This document shows, in pieces, positions 55,296 through 64,000 of a stretch of DNA of 64,000 nt. The notes under the pieces were generated by a model. It was not told the DNA's origin and made no database searches. It saw only the letters and a program-made list of their open reading frames with translations. The stretch is taken from the NCBI RefSeq assembly GCF_026151205.1, contig NC_087077.1:11570983-11634982 (forward strand). Direction: 5' to 3'. This stretch comes from Bolinopsis microptera. Its lineage: Eukaryota; Ctenophora; Tentaculata; Lobata; Bolinopsidae. The translations under genes were made by a program, and so were the position numbers. Position 1 is the stretch's first letter, and every line of letters starts with the position of its first letter.

Positions 55296-57878
55296 ATGTA
55301 CACTACAAATGCTTACATTTATAAAATGGACAAGTGGCGCCGAAAAATCTTGCCAGCACTGGAAACAAGCTCGATGGAGAAAATCGTTAGCCTTCTTTCG
55401 CGATATAGTATACGAACATCAGATCATTTCGGAACGGAAAAGCGCAACTTGTTGCACGAAGCAGCTGTCTGTGGTAGGGTAGATATTATGAAAATGTGTG
55501 TTTATCTTAGGACTCCTGATTATGTGAACATAAAAGATTCTAGGGAGCAAACAGCTCTGATGATAGCAGTTACCGGAGGACATCTAGATGCAGTAAGATT
55601 TCTCGTGCATCATGGAGCAGATATTGATATTAGGGACAGTGAGGATTGTACTGCGATATCACATGCTTTGGAGAACGATAATCATGTAATATTTAGATAT
55701 TTACTTGATGGAGAGGTAGCAGAATGGGAATCTTGCTACTCTTTTAGCAGCAAACACACAAATAATGCTTTATTGGAGGCTACAAAAGGCGGAAAGTTAG
55801 CAACTATAAAATACCTCGTAAATGTTGGACTTGCTGTTGAAAACAGACAACATCTTCTGAATTCATCGATGGTTGCCAATGCTGGAAGGGGTGCGAAAGC
55901 TATGGTGGAAGAACTCAGATTTCTTGGGGCGGAAATGGATTTTTTAAGTGAGGCAGGATACACAGGTTTGATGTCAGCGGCAGCCCACAATCGTCTGGAG
56001 ATGTTGCCTTATCTTCTTGACTCCGGGGCAGACATCAATCAAACGAACCAGCAAGAGGATACAGCCTTGATATTTGCTGCAGTTAATAATCATTTGGAAA
56101 CTGTAGTTTATTTGCTAGAAATCGGAGTCGACATCAATCAAACCAATAACAGTGGTAATACAGTTCTGATAGCCGCTTCGGCGAACAATTGCTTAAAAGT
56201 TGTCATTCATCTGTTAGAAAGTGGAGTAGAGATCAACTTTGAGAATAAACGTGGATTTACAGCGTTAAGTGAAGCATTACTTAGCAGAAAACCTAATGTT
56301 GCAGCGTATTTATGTGGTCTATCTGAAAATAAAGTTAATGTTACTCTTGGAAAGTTTGATGTTGAGAGCAGAGATGATGGGTTTGGTGGCCAAACAGTAC
56401 TGATGTGGGCCGTGCAGATGGATGAAGTGTCTATCGTGAAATACCTTGTTGAAATGGCTGGAGCTGATGTTAAAGTCAGGGATGATAACGGGTATACAGC
56501 AACCGAGGCCGCTTTAAAAGACAGGAAACCGAGTGTTGCAACATATTTGTGCGGTTTGTCTGAAGCAAAAGCAGAACTTGGTAAATTTGACATTGACAGC
56601 AGAAACAAGGACAGTCAGACCGTGTTAATGTGGGCAGCAGAACTTGGGGCAATGCCAATCGTTGCATATCTTATCAGAGAAGGTGCAGATGTCAATCTTA
56701 AAGATAATGATGGAAATACTGCGTTAAGTTTTGCTGTGAATTCCAAGAAGTTTGAAGTGGCCCACTACCTGTTTCTTCAACCGGGTATAGAAGATAGCAT
56801 GATTCAGGCAGCAGAAATGGGACAGTTAACTGTTGTTAAGTATGCAGTAGAACATGGACTGGATATCAACTACATAAACGAAAGTGAGTGCACGGCTTTG
56901 AGTGTATCCCTACGAAGTTATATGACAAAGTTGAGGTCGGTGGCAGACTACTTGTGCACTCAGCCGGGTATAGAAGTCAGTATGATACACGCAGCAAAGA
57001 TGGGACAGGTATTCGTTGTAAAATATGCATTGGAAAAGGGCCGACGAAAAATAAAATATGTTGGGAAGGGAGGCGTCACGATTTTAAGTGCGGCTTTGAA
57101 CAACAGGAAGACTGAGGTTGCTGCTTACTTGTGTCGAGAACATGGTGCAGCTGCTGCTCTCGGCGATTTCGCTATTGAGGGGAAATGTGTTGATGGTCAA
57201 ACAGTTCTAATGTGGGCTATCCGCACTGGAGAAGTTTCAATTGTCAAGTATCTCGTAGAAATAGCCGGTGCTAATGTCGGTTGTTTAGACGAATTTAAGA
57301 ACACAATTCTGGACGTTGCCTTGAAAATATTACTTGCTCCCTTCGAGCATCAGCAACAGAAGATTGAAGTTGCAGATTATCTGTGCAGTTTGGCGAACTT
57401 GAGATCAGATATTCATCATGAGAAATTTGCCGTGAACACATTTGATGATAACGGTCGAACAGTACTGATGTTGGGTGCGTTAAAAGGAAAAATTAACCTT
57501 GTGCGATATGTTGCTGAGAAAGGTGGCCGGCCAGTGATCAACTACAGAGATTCGAAAGCGGGGACTGCCCTTGGTGTAGCGATGGAATCAGTGATCAACA
57601 TAAGAGATGCAAAAGGGGGGACGGCACTTAGTCTAGCTATGGAGTCACGAAATGCCCATATTGCTACATATTTGTGTAGTCGGCCTGGTATTGAGCTAAG
57701 TGTGATCTACGCTGCAGAAACGGGAAAGTTGGCCGTTGTAAAGTATGCGGTGGAACAGGGATTGTATGTTAAATTTTATTTTGATGAAAATGGAAATAGT
57801 GCGATCGATGCTGCTTTGAGTAGGAACAATACTGAGGTTGCTGAATATTTAAGGAAACTGTATAAAAATAGATGGTAA
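55296..57878 (+). CDS. Ankyrin-repeat protein A, 860 aa, single coding exon
   Basis: An intronless frame starts MYTTNAYIYKMDKWRRK; M11 is an alternative start also kept in the paralogue. A strong acceptor (cttcttttcttag) 12 bp upstream of ATG suggests an intron in the 5' UTR. Ankyrin repeats fill almost the whole length, e.g. NLLHEAAVCGRVDIMKM, EQTALMIAVTGGHLDAVRFL, DTALIFAAVNNHLETVVYLL. In the centre and C-terminal half a larger unit recurs: [LGKFDV..R][G-QTVLMWA..GE.SIVKYLVE.AGA][..G.TA...AL..RK..VA.YLC]. No signal peptide, membrane helix or catalytic domain. Ankyrin stacks bind proteins; the partner is unknown. Compared with paralogue B it has an extra VINYRDSKAGTALGVAMES next to VINIRDAKGGTALSLAMES, a local in-frame duplication. 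Confidence 0.95.
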   Translation: MYTTNAYIYKMDKWRRKILPALETSSMEKIVSLLSRYSIRTSDHFGTEKRNLLHEAAVCGRVDIMKMCVYLRTPDYVNIKDSREQTALMIAVTGGHLDAVRFLVHHGADIDIRDSEDCTAISHALENDNHVIFRYLLDGEVAEWESCYSFSSKHTNNALLEATKGGKLATIKYLVNVGLAVENRQHLLNSSMVANAGRGAKAMVEELRFLGAEMDFLSEAGYTGLMSAAAHNRLEMLPYLLDSGADINQTNQQEDTALIFAAVNNHLETVVYLLEIGVDINQTNNSGNTVLIAASANNCLKVVIHLLESGVEINFENKRGFTALSEALLSRKPNVAAYLCGLSENKVNVTLGKFDVESRDDGFGGQTVLMWAVQMDEVSIVKYLVEMAGADVKVRDDNGYTATEAALKDRKPSVATYLCGLSEAKAELGKFDIDSRNKDSQTVLMWAAELGAMPIVAYLIREGADVNLKDNDGNTALSFAVNSKKFEVAHYLFLQPGIEDSMIQAAEMGQLTVVKYAVEHGLDINYINESECTALSVSLRSYMTKLRSVADYLCTQPGIEVSMIHAAKMGQVFVVKYALEKGRRKIKYVGKGGVTILSAALNNRKTEVAAYLCREHGAAAALGDFAIEGKCVDGQTVLMWAIRTGEVSIVKYLVEIAGANVGCLDEFKNTILDVALKILLAPFEHQQQKIEVADYLCSLANLRSDIHHEKFAVNTFDDNGRTVLMLGALKGKINLVRYVAEKGGRPVINYRDSKAGTALGVAMESVINIRDAKGGTALSLAMESRNAHIATYLCSRPGIELSVIYAAETGKLAVVKYAVEQGLYVKFYFDENGNSAIDAALSRNNTEVAEYLRKLYKNRW

Positions 57879-58262
57879 TAAAGAAAAGCTGGAAAGATAT
57901 TTTCTTCGACTTCTAGTTCTCATTAACATCCATCTTATTTCAGCAACGAGTCATTTTACTTTTCCATATTATAATATATATGTTGCGTGCAGATTTACTT
58001 TCAATTTTGTAATAATGTTTTTAATTTAGATTTGATTATACTAGTACGGGAAAAAGTTAAAAGACTACTGTTGTACTCTCTTTTCACGAGTGTACACGTC
58101 ATTTTAGACTACTAGTTCTTCTTCCTTTGTGGTTATTGGCCTTTTGTTATTAACCCTGAGCCCAAGCGACAATCCCAGTACCTGAGTGAAACTAATCCCC
58201 CAATTTACCTCCATAAAGTTGGGCTGCAGCCAAAATATCTGTAGAGAAACATAAAGTATCAT

Positions 58263-58486
58263 TTTTAACGGCTTAGTGGCTCAGTTGGTTAATCTGCCTG
58301 GCATTGCTTGAGGTACCAGGTTCGATTCCCGACTCTGTCACTAGCCGTGGGGTGAGCGTCGTCGATGCTCAGCTAAGGATCCTGAGTGGTCTATGCAGCC
58401 CCCCGGTCCACTCAGCCAAATACTCGAGAAATCGGGTGTGAGGGTTAAATGAGGAGCTGCCCATTGCAGCAAAGTCTCGGGCGAAG
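58263..58486 (+). mobile_element. tRNA-derived SINE, 224 bp, only in unit B
   Basis: Box A (agtggctcagttgg) and box B (ggttcgattcc, 58319-58329) lie in tRNA spacing, followed by an unrelated body. AAAGTATCAT flanks both sides (58253-58262, 58487-58496). Unit A has a single aaagtatcat at the same place, the empty site. Different family from the SINE at 16.2 kb. The next 150 bp are also absent from A, which may be a separate change. Confidence 0.85.
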
Positions 58487-60061
58487 AAAGTATCATGGTA
58501 CACACTAGCTTAACCGTCACTGGCCTTATGTATAATTGAAATTTGAATCCTTCGGCTTCCTGTAATTGGCTGGTTACACAATTTTGTAACAATGTGGCTG
58601 TTGGAATGTCCGAAGTAAAATAAGTGTTGAGATTTTTAAAATGCAACCAGCACCTGTACAGTGTGCAACCAGCACCTGCACAGTGTGCAACCAGCACCTG
58701 TACCCTTCATCCACTTCTCAGACTGGTTGTTATTTATCAATTATCATCTAATTACACGTCAGGCCTTCAGCTCTCCCACTACGTCATTATATGAAGTGGA
58801 ATGTAAAAGTGTGGACTTTTACTTCCTAAAACTGGTCATAATTGCTAAATTTCCTGTTTATTTACTTTGTGATAACATTCTGATTCAACTATTCAATGAG
58901 GTGCTAACCCTTAGCCTTACGTGTTTATTATTTGTGTTAACATGTTGGTTTCGTACGGCTTTACAATTTATATGTCACACTTTGCACTTTCGACGGACAA
59001 GGTTGTGTTTTGGAGGTAAGGAGGTAAGGACTGAGGAAAGTTGTTAATTTTTACTTTTTACTTTTTATAGATCTCACAAGGCCGAGCGTGATTGTGTAAG
59101 TTTTTGGTATTTTCTAGGGAGCATCTCGGCAGATGTCTAAACTTATAGCAACACTACAAATATATAACATTTATCGACTTCTGTCTAGAGCAGTGATGCT
59201 CTTTAGTAAATAGGTACCACAACCTTCTTATGGAACAAAATTTGCAATAGAAAGTCTCATCTATTTTACTTTCGAGCTTTTAGAATTGTTCGCGCCATGT
59301 CTCCGTTGACAAAACTAAAAGTGGTCATTTTATTTTGGATCAAAGTACGGTACCAGGTATTCATATTTTGGGGCTTCATGTATTTTGTTTGCAACTACAG
59401 GTGCTTCTATAATCTCTGGAACCATAATGAATCTGTAAAATATTGAAGTTTTGCATTTGGGAAATGTAAATTAGTTGATACTTGATACCTTTAGTACGTG
59501 GCTCTGGAAATTTTACTGCAGACCTAATTTTATTTTGGATCAAAGTACCAGGTATTTATATTTCGGTCCTTCGTGTATTCTGTTTGCAACTACAGGCGCT
59601 TCTATATAAATCTCTGGAACCATAATGAATCTGTAAAATATTGAAGTTTTGCATTTGGGAAATGTAAATTAGTTGATACTTGATATATGAAGTAGTGTGT
59701 AGTGTATACCTTTAGAATGTTCCCTGTACATTTTACTGCTCACTTAAAGTTAATGACTTGAAATGTGAGTAATAGTCTATTATTATAGTATCATCCCAAT
59801 GGAGTGTGAAATGTGAAATAACATGACTCAATGAGGTTTTCATTTACCGTTCAATTGTTATGTTGTCGTTTAACAAGTAAGACTTGCTCATCGACCTTGC
59901 TGAGGTTGCGTCACGTTTTTGTTTTATCAGGTTACAGAGGGAACAAATACAATTATCTATATCGTGTTGCCTCTGATCAGTTTATTTTATACTTTTTTTC
60001 TTCCTAACATTGTAATTTGACTGGCATATAATCGTGCTTCTTTTCTTAGGGGTGATACATA

Positions 60062-62575
60062 ATGTACACTACGAATTCTTACATTTATAAAATGGACAAG
60101 TGGCGCCGAAAAATCTTGCCAGCACTGGAAACAAGCTCGATAGAGAAAATCGTTAGCCTTCTTTCGCGATATAGTATACGAACATCAGATCCTTTCGGAA
60201 CGGAAAAGCGCAACTTGTTGCACGAAGCAGCTGTCTGTGGTAGGGTAGATATTATGAAAATGTGTGTTTATCTTAGGACTCCTGATTATGTGAACACAAA
60301 AGATTCTAGGGAGCAAACAGCACTGATGATAGCAGTTACCGGAGGACATCTAGATGCAGTAAGATTTCTCGTGCATCATGGAGCAGATATTGATATTAGG
60401 GACGGTGAGGATTGTACTGCGATATCACATGCTTTGGAGAACGATAATCATGTAATATTTAGATATTTACTTGATGGAGAGGTAGCAGAATGGGAATCTT
60501 GCTACTCTTTTAGCAGCAAACACACAAATAATGCTTTATTGGAGGCTACAAAAGACGGAAAGTTAGCAACTATAAAATACCTCGTAAACGTTGGACTTGC
60601 TGTTGAAAACAGACGACATCTTCTGAATTCATCGATGGTTGCCAATGCTGGAAGGGGTGCGAAAGCTATGGTGGAAGAACTCAGATTTCTTGGGGCGGAA
60701 ATAGATTTTTTAAGTGAGGCAGGATACACAGCTTTGATTTCAGCGGCAGCCCACAATCGTCTGGATATGTTGCCTTATCTTCTTGACTCAGGGGCAGACA
60801 TCAATCAAACGAACCAGCAAGAGGATACAGCCTTGATATTTGCTGCAGTTAATAATCATTTGGAAACTGTAGCTTATTTGCTAGAAATCGGAGTCGACAT
60901 CAATCAAACCAACAATAGTGGTAATACAGTCCTGATAGCCGCTGCAGCGAACAATTGCTTAAAAGTTGTCATTCTTCTATTAGAAAGTGGAGTAGAGATC
61001 AACTTTGAGAATAAACGTGGGTTTACAGCGTTAAGTGAAGCATTACTTAGCGGAAAACCTGATGTTGCAGCGTATTTATGTGGTCTATCTGAAAATAAAG
61101 TTAATGTTACTCTTGGAAAGTTTGATGTTGAGAGCAGAGATGATGGGTTAATTGGTGGCCAAACAGTACTGATGTGGGCCGTGCAGATGGATGAAGTTTC
61201 TATCGTGAAATACCTTGTTGAAATGGCTGGAGCTGATGTTAAAGTCAGGGATGATAACGGGTATACAGCAACCGAGGCCGCTTTAAAAGACAGAAAACCG
61301 AGCATTGCAACATATTTGTGCGGTTTGTCTGAAGCAAAAGCAGAACTTGGTAAATTTGACACTGACAGCAGAAACAAAGACAGTCAGACCGTGTTAATGT
61401 GGGCTGCAAAACTTGGGGCAATGCCAATCGTTGCATATGTTATCAGAGAAGGTGCAGAAGTCAATCTTAAAGATAATGTTGGCAATACTGCGTTAAGTTT
61501 TGCTGTGAATTCCAAGAAGTTTGAAGTGGCCCACTACCTGTTTCTTCAACCGGGTATAGAAGATAGCATGATTCAGGCAGCAGAAATGGGACAGTTAACT
61601 GTTGTTAAGTATGCAGTACAACATGGACTGGATATCAACTACATAAACGAAAGTGAGTGCACGGCTTTGAGTGTGTCCCTACGAAGTTATATGACAAAGT
61701 TGAAGTCGGTGGCCGACTACTTGTGTACTCAGCCGGGTATAGAAGTCAGTATGATCCACGCAGCAAAGATGGGACAGGTATTCGTTGTAAAATATGCATT
61801 GGAAAAAGGACGAAAAATAAGCTATGTTGGGAAGGGAGGCGTCACGATTTTAAGTGCGGCTTTGAACAACAGGAAGACTGAGGTTGCTGCTTACTTGTGT
61901 CGAGAACATGGTGCAGGTGCTGCTCTCGGCGATTTCGCTATTGAGGGGAAATGTGTTGATGGTCAAACAGTTCTAATGTGGGCTATCCGCACGGGAGAAG
62001 TTTCAATTGTCAAGTATCTCGTAGAAATAGCCGGTGCTAATGTCGGTTGTTTAGACGAATTTAAGAACACAATTCTGGACGTTGCCTTGAAAATGTTACT
62101 TGCTCCCTTCGAGCATCAGCAACAGAAGATTGAAGTTGCAGATTATCTGTGCAGTTTGGCGAACTTGAGATCAGATATTCATCATGAGAAATTTGCCGTG
62201 AACTCATTTGATGATAACGGTCGAACAGTACTGATGTGGGGTGCGATAAAAGGAAAAATTAACCTTGTGCGATATGTTGTTGAGAAAGGTGGCCCAGTGA
62301 TCAACATAAGAGATGCAAAAGGGGGGACGGCACTTAGTCTAGCTATGGAGTCACGAAATACCCATATTGCTAGGTATTTGTGCAGTCAGCCTGGTATTGA
62401 GCTAAGTGTGATCTACGCTGCAGAAACGGGAAAGTTGGCCGTTGTAAAGTATGCGGTGGAACAGGGATTGGATGTTAAATTTTATTTGGATGAAAATGAC
62501 AATAGTGCGATCGATGCTGCTTTGAGTAGGAACAATACTGAGGTTGCTGAATATTTAAGGAAACTGTATAAATAG
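60062..62575 (+). CDS. Ankyrin-repeat protein B, 837 aa, single coding exon
   Basis: Paralogue of the gene at 55296, with the same alternative starts (M1 and MDKWRRK at 11) and the same acceptor (cttcttttcttag) just before the ATG. Substitutions are scattered (H/P, S/G, Y/D) and few; the frame is intact over 2.5 kb, so both copies appear to be under constraint or very young. B lacks the extra C-terminal segment of A, has GRKISYVG for GRRKIKYVG, and ends KLYK where A reads on to KLYKNRW. Repeat architecture is otherwise the same: about 20 ankyrin repeats with LMWA and VAxYLC signatures. Confidence 0.95.
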   Translation: MYTTNSYIYKMDKWRRKILPALETSSIEKIVSLLSRYSIRTSDPFGTEKRNLLHEAAVCGRVDIMKMCVYLRTPDYVNTKDSREQTALMIAVTGGHLDAVRFLVHHGADIDIRDGEDCTAISHALENDNHVIFRYLLDGEVAEWESCYSFSSKHTNNALLEATKDGKLATIKYLVNVGLAVENRRHLLNSSMVANAGRGAKAMVEELRFLGAEIDFLSEAGYTALISAAAHNRLDMLPYLLDSGADINQTNQQEDTALIFAAVNNHLETVAYLLEIGVDINQTNNSGNTVLIAAAANNCLKVVILLLESGVEINFENKRGFTALSEALLSGKPDVAAYLCGLSENKVNVTLGKFDVESRDDGLIGGQTVLMWAVQMDEVSIVKYLVEMAGADVKVRDDNGYTATEAALKDRKPSIATYLCGLSEAKAELGKFDTDSRNKDSQTVLMWAAKLGAMPIVAYVIREGAEVNLKDNVGNTALSFAVNSKKFEVAHYLFLQPGIEDSMIQAAEMGQLTVVKYAVQHGLDINYINESECTALSVSLRSYMTKLKSVADYLCTQPGIEVSMIHAAKMGQVFVVKYALEKGRKISYVGKGGVTILSAALNNRKTEVAAYLCREHGAGAALGDFAIEGKCVDGQTVLMWAIRTGEVSIVKYLVEIAGANVGCLDEFKNTILDVALKMLLAPFEHQQQKIEVADYLCSLANLRSDIHHEKFAVNSFDDNGRTVLMWGAIKGKINLVRYVVEKGGPVINIRDAKGGTALSLAMESRNTHIARYLCSQPGIELSVIYAAETGKLAVVKYAVEQGLDVKFYLDENDNSAIDAALSRNNTEVAEYLRKLYK

Positions 62576-62772
62576 TATCAAAGAAAAGCTGGAAAGATAT
62601 TTTCTTCGACTTCTAGTTCTCATTAGCATCCATCTTATTTCAGCAACGAGCCATTTTACCTTTCCATATTATTATATATATATATTGCGTGCAGATTTAC
62701 TTTCAATTTTGTAATAAAGTTTATAATTTAAATTTGGTTATACTATAGTACGGAAAAAAGTTAAGAGACTAC

Positions 62773-63569
62773 ACGTACGTGTTGACTGTTGCTTGCTTGA
62801 TTGCTTAATTGCTTAATTCACAACATTCTGTCGTCTCAGAACTTTGAATTAGTCATGCCCAGAAATAGAATTGATTTGTGATTCAGTTTTGAAGTTTGAA
62901 AGTAGAATATTAATTGAGCTAGAGTCAGGGCTCATAGTCATACTTTCCGTTACTTAGAGGTTTGTGGCTATAAAATTACTTCCAATTCCATGATTGAGAT
63001 TCTTCACTGCGTTTCAAATGGACTATTGGTTGTGTTTCATAATCACGTTCCTTTTACAGAAAGCGCCAGAATTGACAAAATCACGAAATCTCAGTCTATA
63101 TAATACTTTTATACTTCTTTTTCCAACTGTTACTGCTGATACAATAATTTGGATCAGTCAAATGGATAAAAAGGTTTTTAAACCGACTTAACACTCCCAA
63201 CTCCGATACTGCGTTTTATGTGTCCTATAAGTAGCTAACTACAAATAGTAAATACATATATATACTATTTGTTGGATTTTGTATCCAGTGACAAAGGCAA
63301 AGCTAAATATTAATATACTATTTGTCACTAAACTGGTTTTTACTAATTCGATCGCCTTAAAATTATCACGTCACTTTGGTTTTCATTGCTACACGTTGTA
63401 TAATGTATACCTCTCTCGATCTAGTCTCTTGCAGGCGAAGAGTGCATGCACTCCGGCCGGCCTTTTGTGGCCGAAAAGAGGTTGCAACGTGTGTCAAGGT
63501 TTTTATGATTTTGCAGCCGAACAAAACGGTTTAATTTGACATAAAGTTAAACCCTTCACCTTGACCTAG
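62773..63569. other. Non-coding stretch
   Basis: No gene recognised. Open frames at 62994-63191 and 63279-63539 have no supporting motif. Confidence 0.4.
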
Positions 63570-63874
63570 CCATGAGTCTACGCCGACACGTACTGCGTGA
63601 CGCGTTTTTTTCACAAGTAATATAATCCTGTGTGGCTCTTTCTAAATCGCTCGCCCAAACCGTAATAACAATTTCAACTTTTGCGCGTCTCCTAAATGCG
63701 CGTTAGTTATCTGTGATAATTTAGCACCGGCGAACCACATGGTCTGGCCTATAGCAAAGTTCACTCAAAACGTTCCGCGCCCGCGGATAAGTCAATATTT
63801 GTGGTTTTCAGCAGAAGGACTTTCGACAAAACTGTACCATAATATGGATTGGTCGAAAATAGAGTGTTTTAGTG
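63570..63874 (+). promoter_or_regulatory. Possible promoter and first exon of a gene leaving the window
   Basis: CpG density rises here (gacgcg, gcgcgtc, atgcgcg, ttccgcgcccgcggat) against the AT-rich background. An ATG at 63844 opens MDWSKIECF and runs into a consensus donor (tttta|gtgagt) about 30 bp later, the look of a short first coding exon. The rest of the gene would lie beyond 64000. Suggestive only. Confidence 0.35.
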
Positions 63875-64000
63875 AGTAACTTAGAATATATTTTTGATTT
63901 TCTCAAGATCTAACCAATAGATTTTCTTTAAACTTTTCAGTTAGTTACATGGCTATAAGACAGATAATCCGTGCAAGTTAAGTCGAAAGACAGATAATGT

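Larger units (their letters stand above)
53533..58065 (+). repeat. Tandem segmental duplication, unit A
   Basis: From cctgag...aagcgacaatcccag to the gene's 3' flank, this unit is collinear with 58155-62772, including promoter-side repeats, 5' leader, whole ankyrin ORF and 3' UTR. Coding identity is higher than in the flanks, where small indels are common. Confidence 0.93.
58155..62772 (+). repeat. Tandem segmental duplication, unit B
   Basis: Second copy of 53533-58065, beginning cctgagcccaagcgacaatc. Differences from A: a SINE and adjoining sequence (58263-58640) not present in A, a shorter 22-bp minisatellite, loss of about 65 bp near 59040 between short ggaaagttg-like repeats, and small indels. 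Confidence 0.93.

Noticed and set aside
56207-56608. Minus-strand frames within both ankyrin genes
   Set aside because: Antisense of ankyrin coding sequence; present in both copies only because the sense strand is conserved.
58268-58335. Functional tRNA gene
   Set aside because: Boxes A and B present but no cloverleaf acceptor pairing, and flanked by a target duplication as a SINE.

Overview
The window is nuclear DNA of an animal. Evidence: spliced genes with GT/AG introns, a four-transmembrane tetraspanin gene, EN/RT LINEs with target-site duplications, tRNA-derived SINEs, hAT, Mutator-like and Helitron DNA transposons, and interspersed TTAGGG telomere-type repeats. Base composition is AT-rich. 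Tx1/L1-type LINEs together with tandem Helitrons and many MITEs suggest a marine invertebrate, perhaps an early-branching one; the sequence does not allow a closer assignment.

Layout. 1-4764: mostly unassigned, with a hAT derivative (1708-2517) and two to three exons of a transglutaminase-like (kyphoscoliosis-peptidase type) gene. 4767-19180: transposon territory. It holds a TA-duplicating element split by a Tx1/L1 LINE, a 3.7-kb inverted-repeat element that contains interstitial telomeric repeats and a Mutator-like element, a tRNA-Gly-like SINE and a second hAT derivative. 19184-27280: a five-component nest in which a hAT-like shell holds a LINE whose endonuclease gene was split by a 1.7-kb long-TIR element and by an RNase H-bearing LINE; the shell also carries an orphan host-like exon. 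27280-30650: minisatellites and four head-to-tail Helitrons in an A-B-A-B pattern. 32410-33317: a two-exon gene of unknown function. 34729-40296: a 17-bp satellite, a hairpin element, a 20-bp array, a LINE tail and a second TA-duplicating element. 40545-44580: a duplicated block carrying a minus-strand exon and flanking a 391-bp tandem array into which a 479-bp MITE jumped. 45650-52273: a seven-exon tetraspanin gene with four transposon insertions in its introns. 53533-62772: a tandem duplication with two large intronless ankyrin-repeat genes. The right end may carry a promoter and first exon of another gene.

The genes do not form a pathway. The recurring theme is DNA transposons that carry many copies of a short family-specific motif inside their ends. 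Several insertions were resolved to the base because the interrupted sequence, the target duplication, or an uninterrupted tandem copy is also in the window.
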